18,512 nt of DNA from an uncultured Dorea sp. GTDB taxonomy: Bacteria > Bacillota > Clostridia > Lachnospirales > Lachnospiraceae. The number at the start of each line of letters is the position of its first letter. Position 1 is the first letter of the stretch. The translations under genes were made by a program, and so were the position numbers. Below, one piece after another: positions 7,589 through 13,796 of the stretch. The notes beneath the pieces were generated by a model that worked only from the letters and a program-made list of their open reading frames with translations, ran no database searches and was not told the origin of the DNA. The stretch is from positions 1 through 18,512 of the forward strand of contig CAKRCL010000033.1 of assembly GCA_934307335.1 (NCBI GenBank), read 5' to 3'.

Positions 7589-8047
7589 TTACACTACTCT
7601 CAAAATCTTCAGCAACCAGTACCCAAACCCAAGTACCCAGCTTGAGAAGATTCCATACAAGATCACCGGCCCTGCAATCGTAAATATCTTACAGCCAATT
7701 CCCATGACCTGTCCTTCTTTTTGGTACTCAATTGCAGGCGCCGCAACCGAATTTGCAAATCCTGTGATCGGAACCAGCGCTCCGGCACCTCCCCATTTAG
7801 CGATCTGAGGATAAATATTAAATCCTGTAAGCAATACACTCAATAGAATCAAAATCATGGATGTCCAACCTGCACTGATGTCTTTTTCGATTCCCAGATA
7901 TTTGCAATAATTCAAAATCCCCTGCCCGATTGTGCAGATAATCCCCCCTGTGATAAATGCTTTTAACATATTCACCGGCAAATTGTGTACCGGTGTTTTT
8001 TGTTTGACATATTTTTTATATGCTTCTTGCTGATTCTCCTTGTACAT
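7589..8047 (-). CDS. spoVAC: stage V sporulation protein AC (SpoVA channel subunit)
   Basis: Forespore membrane protein of the SpoVA dipicolinic acid channel; Bacillus SpoVAC behaves as a mechanosensitive channel. 152 residues, the usual size. The hydrophilic, Lys/Tyr-rich head (YKKYVKQKTP, 10-19) is followed by membrane segments and the hallmark stretches FITGGIICTIGQGILNY (31-47), WGGAGALVPITGFANS (85-100) and GCKIFTIAGPVILYGI (118-133). The ATG at 8047 lies 3 nt past the spoVAB stop; a GTG one codon earlier (8050) is an alternative. AAAGGTGG is about 12 nt upstream. It is the last gene of the first spoVA half; its stop is 7 nt from that of the opposing YdcF-like gene and no terminator separates them. 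Confidence 0.95.
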   Translation of the reverse strand: MYKENQQEAYKKYVKQKTPVHNLPVNMLKAFITGGIICTIGQGILNYCKYLGIEKDISAGWTSMILILLSVLLTGFNIYPQIAKWGGAGALVPITGFANSVAAPAIEYQKEGQVMGIGCKIFTIAGPVILYGIFSSWVLGFGYWLLKILRVV

Positions 8048-8050
8048 CAC

Positions 8051-8473
8051 TCAATTTCCCCACCTTTCAAAGAAAAATATCAACGCCCCGGCAGTCTTTC
8101 CAAAAGCGATTCCCAATATCAGATATGGTACGCTTTGAATAATTTTGATGCGCCGGATAAATATTGGAAATACATTCAACATTTCTGCAAGCGCCATAGC
8201 CCAGCATCCCACAAATATTCCTCCAAGAATCCCGAACACTGCTGCCAGCACATTTCCACCGGGCAGAGGAATATGAAATACCCAAAATACATTTGCCAGA
8301 ATTCCTCCTAAAGCTACACAATCTTCATAGAGCAAAATATGTTTCCCCGTATGTGTCCGGTCCGCAAAATCAGAAATAACTCCTAATTCGATAACAAATG
8401 AAAAAAGTCCACTGGCAACAATCACGCCTGCGCTAAGTCCGATGACTGCCAGTAGGATATTGACTGCCCACAT
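8051..8473 (-). CDS. spoVAB: stage V sporulation protein AB
   Basis: Integral membrane protein of the spoVA operon, 140 residues, close to the 141 of Bacillus. About four membrane segments (4-27, 50-68, 73-95, 115-135), with typical features SAGVIVASGLFSFV (14-27), EDCVALGGILANVFW (50-64) and the proline/glycine loop FHIPLPGGN (66-74). The exact function in dipicolinic acid transport is unknown in any species. The longest reading frame begins at 8533, but the ATG at 8473 has AGGAA/AAAGGAGC close upstream and gives the family's length. It overlaps the end of spoVAA by 41 nt, so the two are probably translationally coupled. Confidence 0.9.
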   Translation of the reverse strand: MWAVNILLAVIGLSAGVIVASGLFSFVIELGVISDFADRTHTGKHILLYEDCVALGGILANVFWVFHIPLPGGNVLAAVFGILGGIFVGCWAMALAEMLNVFPIFIRRIKIIQSVPYLILGIAFGKTAGALIFFFERWGN

Positions 8474-9107
8474 CCAGTTCCTGCTCCTTTCTGGAAATAT
8501 TCTCGATAAGTGTTGTCTGAAGATCATTTTCATACAAACGCATTTCCACTTCGATCGGCGTTGGATCTACTGAAAATTTTTTCTTGCCAAAATGATTAAA
8601 AAACGTCAAAATTCCAATTGTAATTCCAATACTGTACGCAAATTCCAATACCGTAAATCCATCACTTTCTACCCCCGTGACCAATTCATAAATCTGATTG
8701 AACATTTTTGTCACACCCACGTCATTGTTAAATGCCATGATGGAAAATGCAGCTCCCATAAAGCTGATCAAAACAACTCCGATTGTTTTCAAAACATACC
8801 AGATGCCGCTTTCCTTCGATTGTTCTTCATATGTCACTATAAAATCCTGTTCTCCCAGATTCCGAACTTCAACTTCCGGATATTTTGCATGAATACATTC
8901 AATCACCTTAAGAATAGAGACTGCAGCCCGGTTCTTCATTTTTTTATCCACTTCATGAAATCTTAGCAGCTTGATTGTCTTAAGCTTTGGAACGATGACT
9001 GGATTCGCACATTCCATAGAAAGCACATCCCCCAATTTCACACTCGGATCTGCAACCTCCACGTTCCGGTCCGCCTTAATGTACACAATTTCTTTACTAG
9101 CAGCCAT
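8433..9107 (-). CDS. spoVAA: stage V sporulation protein AA
   Basis: First named gene of the spoVA operon, 224 residues. The N-terminal soluble part (about 1-98) starts EIVYIKADRNVEV and carries LGDVLSMECA (25-34); two membrane segments follow (about 103-127 and 153-172), separated by a conserved MAFNNDVGVTKMF-type loop (124-136). The tail after FSVDPTPIEVEMR is hydrophilic and runs 41 nt into spoVAB. A TTG at 9119 could extend the frame, but the ATG at 9107 has GGAGG 5 nt upstream. The start lies inside the last codons of the preceding 62-residue gene, so the two are coupled. SpoVAA is needed for dipicolinic acid uptake in Bacillus. Many Clostridium species lack spoVAA and spoVAB, so this lineage keeps the fuller Bacillus-like set. 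Confidence 0.92.
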   Translation of the reverse strand: MAASKEIVYIKADRNVEVADPSVKLGDVLSMECANPVIVPKLKTIKLLRFHEVDKKMKNRAAVSILKVIECIHAKYPEVEVRNLGEQDFIVTYEEQSKESGIWYVLKTIGVVLISFMGAAFSIMAFNNDVGVTKMFNQIYELVTGVESDGFTVLEFAYSIGITIGILTFFNHFGKKKFSVDPTPIEVEMRLYENDLQTTLIENISRKEQELDVGSQYPTGSHRT

Positions 9108-9285
9108 ATGCGCCTCCAAAAGTATCTGGCGATCGTTGTATATTTTCTGACTGTCTCACTAATGTTCCTTCTGTCACATCCTGCTTCCTGCCAAAATCAC
9201 CAAAATAATATGCACAGCCTACAGCTACCGCCAGTAATACAACCGTGATCAGACAGATTCGAAGCCTTCGCCTTGCCTTTTCCAT
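9097..9285 (-). CDS. unnamed small membrane protein or lipoprotein between sigF and spoVAA
   Basis: 62 residues; I do not recognise the family. A basic head (KARRRLR, 3-9) and hydrophobic stretch (10-28) form either a membrane anchor or a lipoprotein signal: VGC at 22-24 resembles a lipobox, though the -3 residue is Ala. The remainder (about 29-62) is hydrophilic, with FGRKQDVTEGTL and a C-terminal GGAYGC. AAAGG stands 9 nt before the ATG. Its stop overlaps the spoVAA start by 11 nt, and the sigma-G promoter at 9356-9384 precedes it, so it should be made in the forespore with SpoVA. Bacillus has no gene at this place. The ribosome binding site, coupling and signal-like head support a real gene. 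Confidence 0.7.
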   Translation of the reverse strand: MEKARRRLRICLITVVLLAVAVGCAYYFGDFGRKQDVTEGTLVRQSENIQRSPDTFGGAYGC

Positions 9286-9350
9286 TTTCCTGCACCTTTC
9301 TTTTACACATGTCGTTTTCAGCAGTTCTTTGCTACATAACTTGCTGATTT

Positions 9351-10088
9351 CTATTTAGTATGACTATTTTTTTCAGAAATATGCATTCTCAATTTCCCCA
9401 AGATTTTTTTCTCCATCCGTGACACCTGAACCTGCGATACAGAAAGCTTTTTTCCTACCTCTGCCTGTGTCTTCTCTTCAAAATACCGCAGATAAAGAAT
9501 TTTCTTTTCTTCTGCTTCCAAAGTCTCAATCAAACTGGCAAGCACAATCTTATTGAGTACTTGATCCTCTACTCCTTCCTTTTCTTCGAGCTTGTCCATC
9601 AGACGGATTTCCTGTCCGTCTTTTTGATAAATAGGTTTATGAAGAGACTCTACCTCTCCACCTGCATCCAGTGCCATGACCAGTTCTTCCCGCTCAACCT
9701 GAAGACGCTCTGCCAGCTCACCTACAGTCGGTTCCCGTCCCCACTGATTCTGCAAATCTTCTTTTAGCAAATATGCTTTGTATGCCAGTTCTTTTAAGGA
9801 CCGACTGACTTTGATCATACCGTCATCTCGCAGAAAACGCTTGATTTCGCCGGAAATCATCGGCACGGCGTAAGTTGAAAATTTCACATCATAGCTTAAA
9901 TCAAATTTATCAATTGCTTTAATAAGTCCAATATTCCCAATTTGGAAAAGATCTTCCATTTCCGCACCACGATTACGAAACCGTTTCACAACACACCAGA
10001 CAAGTCCCTCATTTTCTTCCACTAATCGTGCTCTTGCTTCCTCATCTCCTTCGTGAGACTTCCTGATCAGAGCGATTGTGTGGTCCAT
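9351..10088 (-). CDS. sigF: RNA polymerase sigma-F factor, forespore-specific
   Basis: First forespore sigma factor (also spoIIAC), 245 residues. It directs early forespore genes after asymmetric division, once released from SpoIIAB. Sigma-70 region 2 spans about 24-94, with VKRFRNRGAEMEDLFQIGNIGLIKAIDKFD and the -10 reading helix FSTYAVPMISGEIKRFLRDDG; region 3 about 95-165 starts KVSRSLKEL; region 4 about 185-235 holds the helix-turn-helix with KTQAEVGKKLSVSQVQVSRME. Region 4 and the context separate it from sigma-G and sigma-B. AAAAGGAAG lies about 6 nt before the ATG, and the start overlaps the spoIIAB end by 22 nt. No autoregulatory or early promoter was found; it should be transcribed from spoIIAA. 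Confidence 0.97.
   Translation of the reverse strand: MDHTIALIRKSHEGDEEARARLVEENEGLVWCVVKRFRNRGAEMEDLFQIGNIGLIKAIDKFDLSYDVKFSTYAVPMISGEIKRFLRDDGMIKVSRSLKELAYKAYLLKEDLQNQWGREPTVGELAERLQVEREELVMALDAGGEVESLHKPIYQKDGQEIRLMDKLEEKEGVEDQVLNKIVLASLIETLEAEEKKILYLRYFEEKTQAEVGKKLSVSQVQVSRMEKKILGKLRMHISEKNSHTK
9356..9384 (-). promoter_or_regulatory. sigma-G-type promoter of the spoVA operon, overlapping the end of sigF
   Basis: On the minus strand, GCATA (9380-9384), a 17-nt spacer and CATACTA (9356-9362) match the Bacillus sigma-G consensus (GHATR, 17-18 nt, CATWHTA) in every stated position. It lies over the last codons of sigF and about 70 nt before the 62-residue gene, the same layout as the Bacillus spoVA promoter. 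Seen by eye only. Confidence 0.7.
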
Positions 10089-10522
10089 AATTTTCTTCCT
10101 TTTCCGATAATTTTCGACATTTTTACAAGTGTTCCTTTACCAGGTGTAGATTCCACTTCCAGGCTGTCCATAAAGGCTTCCATAAATGAAAATCCCATAC
10201 CAGATCGTTCCGCTTGTGCTTTCGTTGTAAAGAGCGGTTCCATTGCCTTTTCGATATCCTCAATCCCAGTTCCATAATCCTCAATCTCTACAAAAAGTGT
10301 CTGTTCCGCGGTTCTACAACGGATACAGATATTATGTACTTCTCCTTCATATCCATGTATAATGGCATTCGTCACCGCTTCCGATACTGCTGTTTTTACA
10401 TCTGATACTTCCTCTACGGTTGGATTTAATGATGTCATAAACGCTGCTACCGTCACTCTTGCGAATGATTCATTACTGGAACGGCTGTCGAAGATTAATT
10501 GCATTTCATTCGTGTGATCCAT
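10067..10522 (-). CDS. spoIIAB: anti-sigma F factor and serine kinase SpoIIAB
   Basis: Cytoplasmic GHKL-family kinase, 151 residues. It holds sigma-F inactive and phosphorylates SpoIIAA; unphosphorylated SpoIIAA displaces sigma-F in the forespore. ATP-binding boxes are visible: N box SEAVTNAIIHGY (47-58, Glu48 as probable catalytic base, Asn52 for Mg), G1 DYGTGI (82-87), ATP lid PLFTTKAQAERSGMGF (96-111) and GKGT near 136-140. GGAGG lies 8 nt before the ATG, and that ATG directly abuts the spoIIAA stop (TAA then ATG, no gap), an arrangement that keeps the two partners in step. Confidence 0.97.
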   Translation of the reverse strand: MDHTNEMQLIFDSRSSNESFARVTVAAFMTSLNPTVEEVSDVKTAVSEAVTNAIIHGYEGEVHNICIRCRTAEQTLFVEIEDYGTGIEDIEKAMEPLFTTKAQAERSGMGFSFMEAFMDSLEVESTPGKGTLVKMSKIIGKGRKLWTTQSL

Positions 10523-10834
10523 TTACTGTTCCTCCTCTATCATCTCCATTATTTTTGTCACACCGGACATGGTCAAAATTTTTTTGATTCTCTCATTAGA
10601 ATGGACTGCACAGATTTCTCCTCCAAACATATAAATCTGTTTATACCGCCCCAGGATCATTCCGATGCCAGAACTATCCATAAAATCCGTCTCAGCAAAA
10701 TCAAATATGATGTAACGGATATGATTGCGCGTAATCAGATGGTCAGATTCCCGGCGGATTTCCTCCGCATTGTGATGATCCAGTTCACGGGGAAGGAAAA
10801 TCGTGAGACAGTTTTCCTGCACTTGATATTTCAA
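10523..10834 (-). CDS. spoIIAA: anti-anti-sigma F factor SpoIIAA
   Basis: STAS-domain protein of 103 residues that frees sigma-F from SpoIIAB when dephosphorylated by SpoIIE (not in this window). The substrate serine lies in FMDSSGIG (51-58); the first Ser (54) corresponds to Bacillus Ser58. RELDHHNAEEIRRE near the start and ILGRYKQI (60-67) are family hallmarks. The start codon is TTG (10832-10834) with a strong AAAAGGAGGC 7 nt upstream; no ATG gives a sensible alternative, so initiation may be deliberately lowered. A terminator-like hairpin ends 11 nt before this ribosome binding site, and no sigma-H promoter (AGGAwWW, 11-12 nt, GAAT) was found downstream of it or in the end of the TPR gene. 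Confidence 0.95.
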   Translation of the reverse strand: MKYQVQENCLTIFLPRELDHHNAEEIRRESDHLITRNHIRYIIFDFAETDFMDSSGIGMILGRYKQIYMFGGEICAVHSNERIKKILTMSGVTKIMEMIEEEQ

Positions 10835-10861
10835 TTTTCGGCCTCCTTTTTATCAAAATGT

Positions 10862-10901
10862 CACAAAAGAGGGTACGCGGGTTAGCGTATCCTCTTTTGT
10901 G
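10862..10901 (-). terminator. strong hairpin between the TPR gene and spoIIAA, terminator or attenuator
   Basis: A 17-bp stem (10862-10878 with 10885-10901) has a 6-nt loop. It is perfect except for one A-C mismatch on the minus-strand RNA, which is a G-U wobble on the other strand. The base of the stem is AAAAGAGG/CCTCTTTT, as in rho-independent terminators, and a weak T-rich stretch (ACATTTTG) follows on the minus strand. It ends the transcript that reads through the TPR gene, or attenuates it ahead of spoIIAA. Confidence 0.75.
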
Positions 10902-10922
10902 TGTTTTGGTTTATTCTATTTT

Positions 10923-12320
10923 TTAGTTATTGTCATCGTCGTTATCACTGCTTTTTTTGGTGTCGCCGGATTTTTTGCTGTCGCTGTTGCCGGTGCTTCC
11001 GTTCTGGGCGTCGAGCGCCTGCTGTGCCTGTGTGGCTGTGTCAGTGTTCGGCCAGGTTTCTATAATCTGTTGATATTTCGCATTTGCCTGGTCTTGTTCG
11101 CCTTTCTTCTCGTATCCTTGTGCCAATAATAACATGGCCGCACCGTCATCATAGCTTTCGTCCATCTGCATAACACTTTCCAGATTAGATACAACGGTAT
11201 CGTAATTGCCTGCTTCATATGCTTCTTTTGCTGCTTTGTACTGTTTTTTGCAGACATCCGGATAAATCTTTCCAGTCAATTCATCGAACTTAGCCCTTCC
11301 GACACTTCCCAGCGAATCTCCTTTTACTTTTAACAATTCCTCTGCCATAGCTGCTTTGCTCATGTCTTCGGATTTGTAATGTTCTGAAATATTCATGACC
11401 ACTTCGTAACTATCCTGTGTAGATGCCGCAGTTGCCTGCGCATTTTCAGTCTCTTCACTAGTCGCACGATAAGTTTCCAGTTCCGTCTTAAGCGCACTGA
11501 TCTGTGACTTCTGTTCCGCGATCTGATCGCTGAAAGATATCGTCTGCTTATTGATTGATTTTTCTTTTGACGAATCGATAGCCGGCATGATCAAGAACCA
11601 CATCACTGCAACTCCGACCAATACTCCGATTGCTATATTCGCAACTGTATGAATGCTGGCTCTTTCTTTTACTCCTGATGTTACAGGCTGAATAATGCTT
11701 TCATTTCCCAACTGATAGGTAACCGTCTTCTGTTGGTTCTTTGCAGATTCCTTAACACTCATCGGACGTTCTTTTCGGATTTCGGTGAGTTCATGCATAT
11801 AACGAATGGTCTTCTCATCCGTCGCATCTAACCTGTGTACTTTTCTAAGTATCTGTCTCGCACTGGCATACTGTTCAGTCTTGATATAAAGCAATGCCAG
11901 AAGCTGATATGCTTTCACATACGTCGGATGTGCCGTTACTGCTTTTTTTAGCTGGATAATTGCAAGATCTTCTCCACCTTGTCTTGCATACTCCAAACTC
12001 TGATTATATCTTTTGACTGCCTGATTGATTTCCTCAAGTTCACCGGGTGTCTCCTGTACTTTACTAATAAAGTAACTGGCTATATTATCTTTTGGCTGAA
12101 AGTTCTTGCTTAAAATCCATTCTACAAGAGCTTCTATCACATCTCCGCGTCCATAATAGACCAGTCCCAGAAGATTTCTTGCAGCAAGATTCGCACGGTT
12201 ATACTGAAGACTCTTCCTTAATGATGTAATGGCACCGGACATATCCCTTACCTGTGCTTTTGACAGTCCGTCATTGTACCAGTAATTCGACTGATACGCT
12301 AGTTTTACCTTATAGTCCAT
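10923..12320 (-). CDS. membrane-anchored TPR/coiled-coil protein of unknown function
   Basis: 465 residues, not matched to a named protein. Order: N-terminal TPR-type helices (about 1-175, with repeats such as AITSLRKSLQYNRANLAARNLLGLVYY and AIIQLKKAVTAHPTYVKAYQLLALLY); a linker; one membrane segment (about 226-247); a coiled coil (about 255-295); a second TPR pair (about 355-435, with AYEAGNYDTVVSNLESVMQMD and LAQGYEKKGEQDQANAKYQQIIETWPN); and a low-complexity Ser/Lys/Asp tail ending DDDNN. There is no signal peptide, so the first TPR block is probably cytoplasmic and the second outside. AGAGGGAA is about 10 nt before the ATG. It follows the 44-residue gene by 27 nt. It may be a scaffold for envelope or division machinery; that is only inference. 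Confidence 0.85.
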   Translation of the reverse strand: MDYKVKLAYQSNYWYNDGLSKAQVRDMSGAITSLRKSLQYNRANLAARNLLGLVYYGRGDVIEALVEWILSKNFQPKDNIASYFISKVQETPGELEEINQAVKRYNQSLEYARQGGEDLAIIQLKKAVTAHPTYVKAYQLLALLYIKTEQYASARQILRKVHRLDATDEKTIRYMHELTEIRKERPMSVKESAKNQQKTVTYQLGNESIIQPVTSGVKERASIHTVANIAIGVLVGVAVMWFLIMPAIDSSKEKSINKQTISFSDQIAEQKSQISALKTELETYRATSEETENAQATAASTQDSYEVVMNISEHYKSEDMSKAAMAEELLKVKGDSLGSVGRAKFDELTGKIYPDVCKKQYKAAKEAYEAGNYDTVVSNLESVMQMDESYDDGAAMLLLAQGYEKKGEQDQANAKYQQIIETWPNTDTATQAQQALDAQNGSTGNSDSKKSGDTKKSSDNDDDNN

Positions 12321-12347
12321 ATATTTATATTCCCTCTTATTATGCTG

Positions 12348-12482
12348 CTATTTCGTCTGCTCTACCGCCTCGCGGATAATATCCTGCATATCCGTCAGGT
12401 CTTCTTTATATACAGCTTCCTCAATATCTTCTACTTCCAGACTTGGCTGGAATTTCTTCAGTTCTTCTTCGTAATTTAACAT
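12348..12482 (-). CDS. unnamed 44-residue acidic small protein, translationally coupled to folC
   Basis: 44 residues, beginning MLNYEEELKKFQPSLEVED and ending EAVEQTK. It contains 14 Asp/Glu against 5 Lys/Arg, no Cys, no hydrophobic segment, and is probably helical and cytoplasmic. I do not recognise it. Evidence for a real gene: AGGAGGTG exactly 8 nt before the ATG, a start that overlaps the folC stop by 7 nt (ATGTTAA), an uninterrupted frame filling nearly all of the otherwise empty 155-nt gap, and a clean stop 27 nt before the TPR gene. Such a strong ribosome binding site inside the folC end has no other use. It may act with the TPR protein; no function can be assigned. Confidence 0.75.
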   Translation of the reverse strand: MLNYEEELKKFQPSLEVEDIEEAVYKEDLTDMQDIIREAVEQTK

Positions 12483-13795
12483 GATGACTCCACCTCCTGT
12501 AGCGCCTGTTCTACCATTCCGGCCAGATAAAGAGATCCTATACAGTAAATGTACTCTTCTCCCGTGCGCATCTTATACGCACACTTGATTGCTTCTTTCA
12601 CATCTGCCTTCACATATACCGGACAGTCTGCATATCGCTTAAAAATCTCTCCGAGTTCCTCTGCCGGAACTCTTCTTTTATCTTCAATCTCTGTCACTAC
12701 AATTGCTTTTGTCTGCAAATGTCTGCAAAGATACTCTATCATTTGTTCATATTTTTTATCGGACACCGCTGAAAATATCAGAATCGGAGAATCTTTCTCA
12801 CCGAGAGCATTCACACTTTCTACAAATGCTTTGATTGCCCCCGGATTATGCGCCCCGTCAATAACAAAATGATCTGCACGCTCTTCCATACGCCCCTGCC
12901 ACTGAATTCCGGCAACGGCATCCCGCCACAATTTTTCATGTTCAGGCTTTTCACCGAGCAGGCATTGTGCCGCCTCTATCGCAATCTCTGCATTTGTCAC
13001 CTGATAGATTCCACAAATCGGTACTGTCCAGATAACATCTTTATCATAAGCATTTGCCCGTGAAAATGCAATATGTTTGCGCGTAACTTCCAGGATTTTG
13101 AACGCATTTTCCCCGATTTTTCTACACGGTGCATCGTGTTCCTTTGCTGTCTTTCGAATGACTTCTGCTGCCTCCGGATCATTTCCGTCAAAAATCACCG
13201 GCGTTTTTTCTTTAATAATCCCGGCTTTTTCTGCTGCAATTTCTTCGATACTATCTCCAAGTATCATCGTATGATCCAGGCTGATGGATGTAATAATGGT
13301 AAGTGCCGGAGTCGGAAATGCATTGGTCGCGTCCAGCCGGCCGCCAAGTCCTGTCTCAAGAACAATATACTCGACATCCGACCTTCCAAAGGCTGTCATT
13401 CCCATTCCGAATAAAAATTCAAAATAAGACGGATGCGGGACGCCCTCTTCTTCCATTTTTCTTACAACATCATATACATGTTCAAATACATGATAAAATT
13501 CTTCATTGTCAATTGGCTCTCTTCCTATCTGTATACGCTCATTGATAGATATAAGATGAGGGGAAGTAAAAAATCCCGTCTTCTTCCCCTCAGCTTCTAA
13601 GATTGCCTGAATATATGCACACACAGAACCTTTTCCATTCGTTCCCGCCACATGAATCACTTTTCGATCAAAGGCCGGTTTTCCAAGCCGCTCTAAGAAC
13701 TTCCTTGTATGTTCCAGTGTATGTTTCTGTGTAAACTTCGGAATGCTTTCGATATACTCGACAGCTTCCTCGTAATTAACAGGCTTACTATTCAT
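12476..13795 (-). CDS. folC: bifunctional folylpolyglutamate synthase / dihydrofolate synthase
   Basis: Cytoplasmic Mur-ligase-family enzyme, 439 residues, that adds glutamate to dihydropteroate and/or reduced folates with ATP. Visible: YEEAVEYIESIPKF near the start, P-loop HVAGTNGKGSV (48-58), FTSPHLISINERIQI (about 78-92), ETGLGGRLDATNAF (about 150), the SLDHTMILGDSIEEIAAEKAGIIK block, and DGAHNPGAI in the C-terminal domain. The longest frame begins at 13876, but the ATG at 13795 has GAGGAA about 9 nt upstream and gives the normal length, starting 1 nt after the stop of the LTA-synthase-like gene. It may be a folylpolyglutamate synthase only; sequence alone does not separate the two activities. 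Confidence 0.95.
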   Translation of the reverse strand: MNSKPVNYEEAVEYIESIPKFTQKHTLEHTRKFLERLGKPAFDRKVIHVAGTNGKGSVCAYIQAILEAEGKKTGFFTSPHLISINERIQIGREPIDNEEFYHVFEHVYDVVRKMEEEGVPHPSYFEFLFGMGMTAFGRSDVEYIVLETGLGGRLDATNAFPTPALTIITSISLDHTMILGDSIEEIAAEKAGIIKEKTPVIFDGNDPEAAEVIRKTAKEHDAPCRKIGENAFKILEVTRKHIAFSRANAYDKDVIWTVPICGIYQVTNAEIAIEAAQCLLGEKPEHEKLWRDAVAGIQWQGRMEERADHFVIDGAHNPGAIKAFVESVNALGEKDSPILIFSAVSDKKYEQMIEYLCRHLQTKAIVVTEIEDKRRVPAEELGEIFKRYADCPVYVKADVKEAIKCAYKMRTGEEYIYCIGSLYLAGMVEQALQEVESSC

Positions 13796-13796
13796 T

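Noticed and set aside
10902..10960. sigma-H promoter for spoIIAA
   Set aside because: ATAGAAT fits the -10, but nothing like AGGAwWW stands 11-12 nt upstream, so it was not called.
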